This document shows positions 1-7,944 of a stretch of DNA of 19,443 bases, piece after piece. This DNA is from Treponema sp. (lineage in GTDB: Bacteria; Spirochaetota; Spirochaetia; Treponematales; Treponemataceae): assembly GCA_016293495.1 (NCBI GenBank), contig JAEDED010000034.1:1-19443 (forward strand), written 5' to 3'. The translations under genes were made by a program, and so were the position numbers. The notes beneath the pieces were generated by a model. The model was not told the origin of the DNA and did no database searches. It saw only the letters and a program-made list of their open reading frames with translations. The stretch's first letter is position 1. Each line of letters begins with the position of its first letter.

Positions 1-13
1 CGGGTGGTTGCTT

Positions 14-49
14 GTGCGCCTGCAAGCATGCGCACCGGCTCACGAGCCG
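14..49. repeat. GC-rich double hairpin abutting the first CRISPR repeat
   Basis: Two adjacent perfect or near-perfect palindromes. The first (14-35) has arms GTGCGC and GCGCAC, then a C/T mismatch, then TGC-AA-GCA. The second (36-49) has arms CGGCTC and GAGCCG around AC. Bases 1-50 are about 68% G+C by count, far above the rest of the window. The second hairpin ends one base before the surviving 3' part of the first repeat and stands where that repeat should read GTTTAAGACC. It may be a small palindromic repeat inserted in, or recombined with, the array; an assembly-end artefact cannot be excluded. Confidence 0.5.
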
Positions 50-50
50 T

Positions 51-1191
51 AATACAAAATTTCTACTGTTGTAGATTAAAAACCTTGAGCGGTCATTGTA
101 TATGTTTAAGACCAATACAAAATTTCTACTGTTGTAGATTATTTCTCTTGGTTTTTTGTGTTTTGGCGTTTAAGACCAATACAAAATTTCTACTGTTGTA
201 GATATTAGTCTGTTCTTGTAACTTTTTATGTTTAAGACCAATACAAAATTTCTACTGTTGTAGATGAGCAACCTATGGCAACGGCGTATGGGGTTTAAGA
301 CCAATACAAAATTTCTACTGTTGTAGATCTTCTTTCTGTATTGCTTCAATTTCTTGTTTAAGACCAATACAAAATTTCTACTGTTGTAGATCTTACGGCT
401 TCACACTCCCGAATCGGTTTAAGACCAATACAAAATTTCTACTGTTGTAGATCGAAAGGTCGAACTGTCTTTGATTCTGTTTAAGACCAATACAAAATTT
501 CTACTGTTGTAGATGTAATCAATTGGAAGTAGCACAGCCGTTTAAGACCAATACAAAATTTCTACTGTTGTAGATTTAATTATGCACATAACACTTTTTC
601 GTTTAAGACCAATACAAAATTTCTACTGTTGTAGATTGGTGGAACAACTGCTATGGGTTGGAGTTTAAGACCAATACAAAATTTCTACTGTTGTAAATCT
701 CCAAGTCTTACTGACCAGACTTAGTTTAAGACCAATACAAAATTTCTACTGTTGTAGATTTGACGCTGATATGGACAAGGTATTGTTTAAGACCAATACA
801 AAATTTCTACTGTTGTAGATAATACGCTTTTCGGTGAGTTATGGGAGTTTAAGACCAATACAAAATTTCTACTGTTGTAGATTACAGTACGGTATAGTAT
901 AAACATAAGTTTAAGACCAATACAAAATTTCTACTGTTGTAGATCAGTTTTCCAGCCCTTACTATTTCCTGTTTAAGACCAATACAAAATTTCTACTGTT
1001 GTAGATTAATTTTGTTTCCGATGTCGGTGAAGTTTAAGACCAATACAAAATTTCTACTGTTGTAGATCTGACGCTACAGACTTTGTCGTCGAGGTTTAAG
1101 ACCAATACAAACTTTCTCCTGTTGTAGATCAGAAATTCTGCATAAAGTCGTTTCAGTTTAAGACCAATACAAACTTTCTCCTGTTGTAGAT
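51..1191 (+). CRISPR. Type V-A (Cas12a) CRISPR array, 19 repeats and 18 spacers
   Basis: The 36-nt repeat begins GTTTAAGACCAATACAAA and ends with the 19-nt crRNA handle AATTTCTACTGTTGTAGAT, the form used by Cas12a (stem TCTAC/GTAGA, loop TGTT). This fixes the reading direction as +. Repeat starts: a 5'-truncated one at 51-76, then 104, 168, 230, 293, 356, 417, 479, 540, 601, 663, 724, 785, 847, 909, 971, 1032, 1094 and 1156. Spacers are 25-28 nt and all differ. The repeat at 663 has G to A at 696, breaking a C-G pair of the handle stem. The repeats at 1094 and 1156 both carry A to C at repeat positions 19 and 25, the second breaking an A-U stem pair. Degeneration at this side fits the leader-distal end. 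Leader and cas genes must lie to the left, if present. Confidence 0.97.
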
Positions 1192-1276
1192 TGATGTTAT
1201 AGTTGTAGATGAAGTCGTTTTGGAAACTGGATTTTTCTTCGTCTGTATTTTCAGCGCTTTGTCAGCGGCGATATTG

Positions 1277-2452
1277 CTACCTTTGGTTTCTGAGGGAAGT
1301 TTCGTTTATCGTGGTTCTTAATTCTTCCAGAATGGAATTAATAACTTTGATATTTACGCCAACAGTTTCTGCCAGAATTGAAAAATCATCCAGACTAATT
1401 TTTTCAATTTCATAATGCGAACCAATCTTCATCGAAAGTTTTCTTGTGAGACCAGGATAAGCTATTGTTGAAACAACATCATAAAGAGGTGAAAGTCTGG
1501 CTTTTCCATTTGTATCATAAATAAAGGAATAATTTTTGGAATGAGCATCACAGTTTCCAACAAGGTAATTAAACAGAACATTCTTTAAAAATGCCTGAAG
1601 ATCAATTACAGGAAGAACCGAATTCTTTTTTATCATCTGATAAATTTCAACAATTCCAGGACCTCCATCAGCCTGATATTTTTTATCTGTCATTATTCCT
1701 GCCGCCTGACACATGTCTTCCTGATGAAGTCTTGAAATTGCATTTCGTTTGATAATGCGGTCATAACGTTCAACAATAAGAACATCTTTTCCAGAAATGT
1801 TTATAAGTTGTACATCGGGTACATTAAGACCACATTTTTTTGCCAGCATCATGCACTCATATTCATTCCTGGCAAGGCTTGCAAGACTTCCTTCACGAGT
1901 TGGTTTAAGAATGTGTGTAGAAGGTGCTCCATTTAACGGCAAATACCATTCCTCGTCAAAAAAAGCCAGAGAAAGTTTTTCCTGCGCGCCTGCAAGTGAA
2001 AGCCTTAATTTGTCATCTGCTTTTATAAATGGTCTTTGCTGAATATTTGCGACAAAATTTTCAAGATCACTTTGAGAAATCTTTTCATAGTCTGAAGAAG
2101 TTACTTTATATTCCTGCTTAAGAACTGAGGAATCAAAATCTTCGCCTGCTATTGTTATATAACCTGCACATTCCTGCCCGATTGCTTCGAGAAGTTTCAT
2201 TATGCTCAATTCAGAAACATGCAGATAATCAGCAACTCTTTTTCGGGTGTATTCTTCTGGAATAAGACCTGAAAAAAAAGGAAGACATTCTTTCTGATTA
2301 TATTCCTCAGATTTTAATGGAAGAGATAATGAAACTGGTTTTGCAGAGGCGTCAGAAAGATATTCATCATCGTACTTAAAAACAATTCCCCTGTTTTCAG
2401 TAGAACTCAAGATACCGCATTTCCGAATTCCATAAAATACATTCAGAATCAT
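1277..2452 (-). CDS. hipA: HipA-type serine/threonine kinase toxin
   Basis: A 391-residue protein with the full HipA plan. The N-terminal subdomain (about 1-105) resembles the HipS-like part of HipA. The kinase region follows, with the Ser-containing loop LSLAGAQEK at 151-159 (Ser152 matches the autophosphorylated Ser150 of E. coli HipA), a lysine in ILKP (183), VERYDR (227-232), the catalytic loop CDAHSKN (301-307, Asp302) and the metal-binding Asp325 in SPLYDV. All key residues are present, so the toxin looks active. In E. coli HipA phosphorylates glutamyl-tRNA synthetase and induces persistence; the target here is inferred only. The start overlaps the hipB stop as TAATG, with AGAGG seven bases upstream, so translation is coupled. 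The gene ends 85 bp from the last CRISPR repeat and converges on it. Confidence 0.93.
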   Translation of the reverse strand: MILNVFYGIRKCGILSSTENRGIVFKYDDEYLSDASAKPVSLSLPLKSEEYNQKECLPFFSGLIPEEYTRKRVADYLHVSELSIMKLLEAIGQECAGYITIAGEDFDSSVLKQEYKVTSSDYEKISQSDLENFVANIQQRPFIKADDKLRLSLAGAQEKLSLAFFDEEWYLPLNGAPSTHILKPTREGSLASLARNEYECMMLAKKCGLNVPDVQLINISGKDVLIVERYDRIIKRNAISRLHQEDMCQAAGIMTDKKYQADGGPGIVEIYQMIKKNSVLPVIDLQAFLKNVLFNYLVGNCDAHSKNYSFIYDTNGKARLSPLYDVVSTIAYPGLTRKLSMKIGSHYEIEKISLDDFSILAETVGVNIKVINSILEELRTTINETSLRNQR

Positions 2453-2670
2453 TAAACATCCTCTCGATTATTTAATGTAATATTAATTCCCAGCATCACA
2501 AGGCAGTTTATAACCTTTCCAATCTGAAGTGTCTCTTTTCCGTTTTCCAGTTCTGAAAAAAATCTGTTTCCTACATTACACATCTGTGCACATTGCGTTT
2601 GAGTAAGCCCAAGACTTTTTCTTCTTGCCTTCACAGCTTCTGATATTTCTGACATTGAATTGATCATCAT
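2452..2670 (-). CDS. hipB: HipB-like XRE-family antitoxin and autorepressor
   Basis: A 72-residue protein with a helix-turn-helix of the Cro/CI (XRE) type over about residues 7-60: the segment LGLTQTQCAQMCNVG holds helices 2-3 and FFSELENGKETL follows. It would bind and restrain HipA and repress the operon from the palindromes upstream. The start at 2670 has no Shine-Dalgarno sequence; instead a -10 box lies so close that transcription should begin at or next to the A of ATG, suggesting a leaderless message. An in-frame ATG at 2655 is the alternative start and also lacks a ribosome site. The gene is first of two and overlaps hipA by one base. Confidence 0.88.
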   Translation of the reverse strand: MMINSMSEISEAVKARRKSLGLTQTQCAQMCNVGNRFFSELENGKETLQIGKVINCLVMLGINITLNNREDV

Positions 2671-2676
2671 AAAAAA

Positions 2677-2699
2677 AGTATAACATTACCGAACGGTAA
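2677..2699 (-). promoter_or_regulatory. hipBA promoter with operator 1
   Basis: On the - strand TGTTATACT (2685-2677) is an extended -10 element. Its expected start point falls at about 2670, the hipB ATG itself. Just upstream is the perfect palindrome TTACCG-AA-CGGTAA (2686-2699), which would be masked or would mask RNA polymerase if HipB binds. No good -35 is visible, as is common for extended -10 promoters. Confidence 0.6.
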
Positions 2700-2734
2700 A
2701 ATCTAGCGCAAAAATTGTAAATTTTCCAACTTTT

Positions 2735-2748
2735 TTACCGAACGGGAA
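2735..2748. promoter_or_regulatory. hipBA operator 2 (imperfect palindrome)
   Basis: TTACCG-AA-CGGGAA, with the same CCGAACGG core as the two flanking sites and one asymmetric position in the arms. It starts exactly 49 bp from operator 1 and 49 bp from operator 3. Confidence 0.6.
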
Positions 2749-2783
2749 GATAGTAAATAATGATATTGTTCAATTTAATTTTA

Positions 2784-2797
2784 TTCCCGAACGGGAA
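2784..2797. promoter_or_regulatory. hipBA operator 3 (perfect palindrome)
   Basis: TTCCCG-AA-CGGGAA, a perfect palindrome around AA with the same CCGAACGG core. It is the site farthest from hipB, and the even spacing suggests cooperative or looping binding by HipB dimers. Confidence 0.58.
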
Positions 2798-2827
2798 TGC
2801 TTTATACAAAGAAGGTTGTAATCTGTT

Positions 2828-2863
2828 AAACCCATCCGCGATCCTCTGCGTTCATCTGAAGTT
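2828..2863. repeat. Possible dispersed intergenic repeat fragment
   Basis: The stretch around CATCCGCGATCCTCTGCG, followed by TTCATCTGAA, resembles a widespread class of intergenic repeat reading 'CGCAGATGAACGCAGAG' on the other strand. This is recall, not a search. Otherwise the gap between the hip operators and 3003 holds only AT-rich sequence and an imperfect palindrome, GTTGA..TCAAC at 2948-2966, that could be a regulatory site for the next gene. Confidence 0.25.
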
Positions 2864-3002
2864 CCCATATCAAAATTCCCTTATTTATAGAAACTTTCCC
2901 CTAAAATCATCTATTCCCCCATCCTTTTTTAATTGCTAATATAAACAGTTGATTTTATAATTCAACTAACTAGAAAATTTAAGACTAGAAAAGAGGCATT
3001 AC

Positions 3003-5408
3003 ATGAAGTATGGTTACTTTGACGACGCTAAACGCGAATATGTCGTTACAAATCCACAGACTCCAAACCCATGGGTAAACTATCTTGGTTCACCATTATA
3101 TGGTGCAATCATTTCAAATAACGCTGGCGGTTACAGCTTTGCAAAATCTGGCGCAAACGGTCGTATCTTGAGATACGTATTCAACAACTTTGACCAGCCA
3201 GGACGTTACATCTACCTTCGCGATAACGAAAGCAAGGATTACTGGTCAGCATCATGGCAGCCAGTTGGAAAAGATCTTAAGGATTACAAAAGCGAATGTC
3301 ACCACGGAACAGCTTACACAAACATTATGGCTGACTATTCCGGAATTCATTCTGAAGCTTTGTACTATGTTCCACTTGATTGTGAACACGAAGTATGGAA
3401 TTTCAAAGTAACAAACAATTCTGACAAGAAACGCAGTCTTACTGTTACAGGCTATGCGGAATTTACAAATAACTGCAACTATGAACAGGACCAGGTAAAC
3501 CTTCAGTATTCCCTCTTCATCGGACGCACAAAATTTGTTGAAAACAGAATCGTTGATACAGTACACGGAAACCTTGAAGGACTTACATACGAAGTTGACA
3601 ACAAGACTTCAACAGACAGAGTATTCGCTCTCGTAGGATCAAAAGTTTCTTCTTACTGCGGTGACAAAAAAGGCTTTCTCGGTGAATATCATACATACAA
3701 AGATCCAGTTGGTGTTACAAGCGGAACTTTGGGCGACATCGAAAGCTATAACGAAAATGCCTGTGGTGCTCTTTCAACTGTAGTTGAACTTGCTCCTGGC
3801 GAAACAAAAGAAATGGCTTTCGTTCTTACAATGCAGCAGAACGAAGCAGTAGAAAAAATCCTTGCAGGTTACAAAGATCTTTCTTCTACATGTAAAGCAG
3901 AAGTAGAAGCTCTCATCAAACAGTGGCACGGAAGATTCGAACACTTCCAGGTTAAGACACCAAGCGAAGCTTTCAACACAATGATCAACACATGGAACGC
4001 ATACAACTGTTTCATGACTTTCACTTGGAGCCGTGCTGCTTCATACATTTACTGTGGTCTCCGTAACGGTTACGGCTATCGCGATACAGTTCAGGACATT
4101 CAGGGTGTCATTCACCTTGAACCAGAAATGGCTGTAGAAAAAATCCGCTTCATGCTTTCTGCACAGGTAAACAACGGTGGCGGACTTCCACTTGTTAAGT
4201 TTACACACAATGCTGGTCACGAAGATACTCCAGATGATGCTTCTTATGTTCAGGAAACTGGTCACCCACACTACCGCGCAGACGATGCACTCTGGCTCTT
4301 CCCTACAGTTTACAAATACGTTGCAGAAACAGGAAACGTTGCATTCCTTGACGAAGTAATTCCTTACGCAAACACAGAAGAAGGAACTGTATACGATCAC
4401 CTTCAGCGTGCAATCAAGTTCTCAATGGATCACTTAGGTCCACACGGAATTCCAGCAGGTCTCTATGCTGACTGGAACGACTGTTTAAGACTTGGTGCAA
4501 ACGGTGAATCAAGCTTCGTTGCCCTTCAGTTCTATCTTGCAATGACAATTCTTCGTGAATTTGCAGAATACAAAAAAGATACTTCTTACGTTTCATACTT
4601 GAACGAAGAACAGAAAAAGCTTGGTGAAAAAATCCAGAAGCTCTGCTGGAACGAAGACCGCTTTATCCGCGGCTTTACAGAACGTGGCGAAGTTATCGGA
4701 AACAGAAACGACCCGGAAGCAAACATGTGGCTCAACCCACAGAGCTGGGCAGTTATCTCAGGTCTTGCAACAGACCAGCAGGCTGACCTTGCTCTTGGAA
4801 TGGTTAACAAACAACTTAACACAGACTTCGGTCTTGTTCTTATGGATCCACCATATCAGAAGCACGCATTCGACGGCGCTCTTGCTGTAATCTACAATCA
4901 GGGTGTTAAAGAAAATGCAGGTATCTTCTCTCAGTCACAGGGATGGATCATCTTAGCTGAAGCCCTCAAAGGTCACGGAAACACAGCATTCCAGTACTTT
5001 ATGGAAAATGCTCCGGCTAGCCAGAACGACAAAGCAGAAATCCGTAAGCTTGAACCATATTGTTACGGTCAGTTCACAGAAGGAAAAGCTTCTCCACACT
5101 TCGGCCGCTCACATGTACACTGGCTTACAGGTACAGCATCTACTGTAATGGTAGGATGTGTTGAAGGAATCATGGGAATGAGACCAGACTTAAACGGTCT
5201 TAAGGTAGCTCCATCAATTCCTGCAGAATGGGATGGATTTGAAATTGAAAAAGATTTCCGCGGATGTCACTTGCACATTACAGTAAAAAATCCAGACCAT
5301 GTTCAGAGTGGCTGCAAAGAACTTACAGTTGACGGAAAGAAAATGGAAGGTAATTACATTCCGGCAAGCGTACTTGGAAAGACAGCAGAAGTTGTTTTGA
5401 CAATGTAA
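3003..5408 (+). CDS. GH94 disaccharide phosphorylase (cellobiose or chitobiose type)
   Basis: An 801-residue cytoplasmic enzyme of glycoside hydrolase family 94, which splits a beta-linked disaccharide with phosphate to give a sugar 1-phosphate and a free sugar, saving one ATP. It opens with MKYGYFDDAKREYV and NPWVNYLG, typical of the family; the beta-sandwich domain spans about 1-270 and the (alpha/alpha)6 barrel about 310-740. The catalytic motif ADWNDC lies at 489-494. YRDTVQD, GVKENAGIF, EPYCYGQF and HWLTGTAS are further family motifs. Full length for cellobiose phosphorylases (about 800-820). The N-terminal segment GRYIYLRDNE, as I recall it, is closer to N,N'-diacetylchitobiose phosphorylase than to classical cellobiose phosphorylase, so the substrate is left open. 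AGAGG six bases before the ATG supports the start. Transcribed alone, with a composition richer in G+C than the island downstream. Confidence 0.9.
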   Translation: MKYGYFDDAKREYVVTNPQTPNPWVNYLGSPLYGAIISNNAGGYSFAKSGANGRILRYVFNNFDQPGRYIYLRDNESKDYWSASWQPVGKDLKDYKSECHHGTAYTNIMADYSGIHSEALYYVPLDCEHEVWNFKVTNNSDKKRSLTVTGYAEFTNNCNYEQDQVNLQYSLFIGRTKFVENRIVDTVHGNLEGLTYEVDNKTSTDRVFALVGSKVSSYCGDKKGFLGEYHTYKDPVGVTSGTLGDIESYNENACGALSTVVELAPGETKEMAFVLTMQQNEAVEKILAGYKDLSSTCKAEVEALIKQWHGRFEHFQVKTPSEAFNTMINTWNAYNCFMTFTWSRAASYIYCGLRNGYGYRDTVQDIQGVIHLEPEMAVEKIRFMLSAQVNNGGGLPLVKFTHNAGHEDTPDDASYVQETGHPHYRADDALWLFPTVYKYVAETGNVAFLDEVIPYANTEEGTVYDHLQRAIKFSMDHLGPHGIPAGLYADWNDCLRLGANGESSFVALQFYLAMTILREFAEYKKDTSYVSYLNEEQKKLGEKIQKLCWNEDRFIRGFTERGEVIGNRNDPEANMWLNPQSWAVISGLATDQQADLALGMVNKQLNTDFGLVLMDPPYQKHAFDGALAVIYNQGVKENAGIFSQSQGWIILAEALKGHGNTAFQYFMENAPASQNDKAEIRKLEPYCYGQFTEGKASPHFGRSHVHWLTGTASTVMVGCVEGIMGMRPDLNGLKVAPSIPAEWDGFEIEKDFRGCHLHITVKNPDHVQSGCKELTVDGKKMEGNYIPASVLGKTAEVVLTM

Positions 5409-5419
5409 ATTGATTGCAG

Positions 5420-5470
5420 ACTGCAGGATGATTGCAAGCGTAAGCCTGTACTTATAAATCAGCCTGCAGT
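5420..5470 (+). terminator. Possible stem-loop after the GH94 gene
   Basis: ACTGCAGG (5420-5427) and CCTGCAGT (5463-5470) are perfectly complementary 8-mers 35 nt apart, 11 bases after the stop codon, followed by A-rich then T-containing sequence. The loop is long and no clean T-run follows, so intrinsic terminator function is uncertain. Confidence 0.3.
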
Positions 5471-5519
5471 AAAAACTTTTATTAAAATTCCAAAGATAAA
5501 AAACTTAGCGAAATATCAT

Positions 5520-5548
5520 TTGCAATTCCCTTTAAAACAAGAGATAAT
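5520..5548 (+). promoter_or_regulatory. Candidate sigma-70 promoter of the chemoreceptor gene
   Basis: TTGCAA (5520-5525) and GATAAT (5543-5548) are separated by 17 bp and match the -35 and -10 consensus at 4 of 6 and 5 of 6 positions. The site lies about 50 bp before the start codon of the chemoreceptor at 5599, a sensible leader length. Confidence 0.42.
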
Positions 5549-5598
5549 ATCAGGCAGACAAAAAAGTGTATTAATATAAGCTTTACAAGGAGAAAATT

Positions 5599-7677
5599 TT
5601 GTCCCTTAAATTACGTCTTTCTCTTAAAACAAAATTACTGTCAATTATTCTTTTGATAGTAATTATTTCTAACGTCTTTATCGGTCTTAACGGAATCGAT
5701 AAATCTACTCCTGCAATCCGCAATATTGCAAACAAGCATCTTGCTGCAATTACAAATGATGTTTCAAATCGCGTCATTGCAGCAAACGCACAGGAATTCA
5801 AACTGATTTATGCTCTTGCAAAAATGGATATTCTTCGAAGTGACAAATATACACTTGAAGAAAAACAGGCACAGCTATCTTCTATCTTATCCGGTATGGG
5901 AAGCAAATATCAGAATCTTGCCTTCTATGATACAAAAGGTAATGCAATCCTTGACAACGGACAGAGAATCAATCTTTCAAACCGTTACTACTTTAAACAC
6001 GTAATCGCCGGAAATGAAATTTTAACTGACCCGACTTATTCAACTTTAATCAACGGTTACCTTACTTACTACGGTGTTCCTGTTTACGGTTACGACAATA
6101 AAATTATCGGTGCCCTTCTCCTTCTCGTAAAAGGAAACGGCGTGCAGGATTTAATTGAAGAAATCGATCTCGGTGGCGGACGCCATCCTTCTGTATTCAA
6201 CAGAAATACTGGTGGAGTAATTGCACGCTCCAAAGAAGATGCAGAAACTGCAGACGATAACGCTGCAGAACTTGCTCCTATTATGGCTGACCTTATGGCA
6301 GGCAACGCTGACTCAGCAGTATTCTATGACAGAAATGCAAAACAGAAGATGATCTGTTCTTACCAGCCTATTCCAAAGTCAGACTGGTCAGTTTTCGTTG
6401 CAGCTCCTTACAACAGCTACATGGGTGTTATTGATTACCTTCAGATTTCGAACATTATTTCACTTGTCATTACTATTTTTGCCGCAGTAATTTTAAGTAC
6501 AATTTTCATTCGCGTTATTACAAAGCCTTTGCTTTCTGTAAAAGAATCAGTTAAAGAAATTGCTACAGGAAATGCTAATTTGACAAAACGCATTCCAGTT
6601 ACTTCAAATGATGAAATCGGTGATGTTGTAAACGGCTTCAATCAGTTTGTTGAAAAACTTCAGCTGATTGTCCAGAACCTCAAGGAGTCAAAAGAAAACC
6701 TTACCGCAATCGATTCAGACCTTCAGGCAGGCACTCAGGACACTGCAGCTTCAATCACTCAGATCATTGCAAACATTGAAAGCATCAACAGTCAGATTCA
6801 GCATCAGTCTTCTTCTGTAATTGAAACTTCAGCTGCAGTAAATGAAATCAGTTCAAACATTGAATCACTTGAAAAAATGATTTCAAATCAGTCGCAGGAA
6901 GTTTCTGTTGCATCAACTGCCGTAGAACAGATGATTGGAAACATCAACTCAGTAACTTCAGGCGTTACAAAAATGGTTAACTCTTTCGAGCAGCTTGAAT
7001 CAAATACTACTTCAGGTATTTCATCTCTTTCTGCAGCAAGTGAAAAAATCAATCAGATTAATGAAGAATCACGCATGCTTCAGGATGCAAACACTGCAAT
7101 TGCAAGTATCGCAGAACAGACAAACCTTCTTGCGATGAATGCTGCAATCGAAGCCGCTCACGCCGGTGATGCAGGAAAAGGTTTTGCCGTTGTTGCTGAC
7201 GAAATCAGAAAGCTTTCAGAAACTTCTTCTGCACAGTCAAAAACTGTCAGTGCCGAACTTAACAAGATTCAGGAAACAATTACCGAAGTTGTAGAAACTA
7301 CAAACGTAACAAACGAAGCTTTTGCATCAGTATCTTCAAACATTCTTGAAACAAGTCAGATTATTCACCAGATTAAGGGCGCAATGGAAGAACAGCAGAC
7401 CGGATCAAAACAGATTGTTGATGCATTGCACTCAATGAATAACTCAACAGTAGAAGTAAGATCTGCAAGTGCAGAAATGACTGCCGGAAACCAGCAGATT
7501 CTTGAACTTGTAAAAAGACTCCAGGAAGTTACAGAAAACATCCGCCAGAGCATGGATGAAATGCAGAGAGGCGCAGGAAAGATTAACGAAACCGGAGCTG
7601 CTCTTACAACTATTTCTTCAAAAGTTGAAGACAGCGTAAAAGAAATCGGAAACGAAGTAGACTTATTTAAGGTATAA
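5599..7677 (+). CDS. Methyl-accepting chemotaxis protein with Cache sensor
   Basis: A 692-residue transmembrane receptor that senses a small ligand outside the cytoplasm and controls CheA kinase and so swimming. Order: short cytoplasmic start, membrane helix at about 13-30, extracytoplasmic double Cache domain at about 35-270 (SNRYYFK at 127-133 and GYLTYYGVPVY are typical), second membrane helix at about 283-306, HAMP at about 304-356, then a long coiled-coil signalling domain. The hairpin tip AEQTNLLAMNAAIEAAHAGD starts at residue 505 and is the CheA/CheW contact region. The start codon is TTG, supported by AAGGAG (5587-5592) six bases upstream and by the correct N-terminal membrane anchor. 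It stands alone. The ligand cannot be told from sequence. Confidence 0.94.
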   Translation: MSLKLRLSLKTKLLSIILLIVIISNVFIGLNGIDKSTPAIRNIANKHLAAITNDVSNRVIAANAQEFKLIYALAKMDILRSDKYTLEEKQAQLSSILSGMGSKYQNLAFYDTKGNAILDNGQRINLSNRYYFKHVIAGNEILTDPTYSTLINGYLTYYGVPVYGYDNKIIGALLLLVKGNGVQDLIEEIDLGGGRHPSVFNRNTGGVIARSKEDAETADDNAAELAPIMADLMAGNADSAVFYDRNAKQKMICSYQPIPKSDWSVFVAAPYNSYMGVIDYLQISNIISLVITIFAAVILSTIFIRVITKPLLSVKESVKEIATGNANLTKRIPVTSNDEIGDVVNGFNQFVEKLQLIVQNLKESKENLTAIDSDLQAGTQDTAASITQIIANIESINSQIQHQSSSVIETSAAVNEISSNIESLEKMISNQSQEVSVASTAVEQMIGNINSVTSGVTKMVNSFEQLESNTTSGISSLSAASEKINQINEESRMLQDANTAIASIAEQTNLLAMNAAIEAAHAGDAGKGFAVVADEIRKLSETSSAQSKTVSAELNKIQETITEVVETTNVTNEAFASVSSNILETSQIIHQIKGAMEEQQTGSKQIVDALHSMNNSTVEVRSASAEMTAGNQQILELVKRLQEVTENIRQSMDEMQRGAGKINETGAALTTISSKVEDSVKEIGNEVDLFKV

Positions 7678-7717
7678 CCTTAAATATGATTCTTAAGAGA
7701 ATCAACATAGCTGTCAC

Positions 7718-7754
7718 CAGAGCTTTTAACCGTTAAGACCGATTAAAAGCTCTG
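7718..7754 (+). terminator. Strong stem-loop after the chemoreceptor gene
   Basis: CAGAGCTTTTAA (7718-7729) and TTAAAAGCTCTG (7743-7754) form a perfect 12-bp stem with a 13-nt loop, 40 bases past the stop codon. There is no T-run after it, so it may be a Rho-aided or bidirectional terminator, an mRNA-stabilising hairpin, or a palindromic repeat. The gap from 7755 to 7944 shows no gene. It does hold AAGGAGG at 7921-7927, too close to one ATG (7929) and too far from the next (7945) to be a convincing ribosome site. Confidence 0.5.
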
Positions 7755-7944
7755 CTTGTTCCAGAACCTGGCTTGCATATTTCACTACTGTAATGTCATA
7801 ACTTAGCTTTAACACAAATCATAGTTAAAACCTCTATCAAACCGTAAAAGTATTTTTCAAAAATCCTTATATACCTTATATTCCCCAAATAACAAATAGG
7901 TAATACGCACATTTACTAAAAAGGAGGCATGATAACTTCGAGAT

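Noticed and set aside
4..367. Open frames on both strands inside the CRISPR array
   Set aside because: They only translate repeats and spacers, have no ribosome site and repeat the same peptide; not genes.
1130..1140. CAGAAATTCTG palindrome at the start of spacer 18
   Set aside because: An 11-base palindrome inside a foreign-derived spacer; no partner structure and likely chance.
1202..1210. GTTGTAGAT after the last repeat as a 20th repeat
   Set aside because: Only nine bases match, and the spacing (19 nt after the last repeat instead of about 62) does not fit a repeat unit; at most a deletion relic.
7730..7742. Loop sequence CGTTAAGACCGATTA resembling the start of the CRISPR repeat
   Set aside because: Imperfect and isolated, without the handle sequence; coincidence in a stem-loop.
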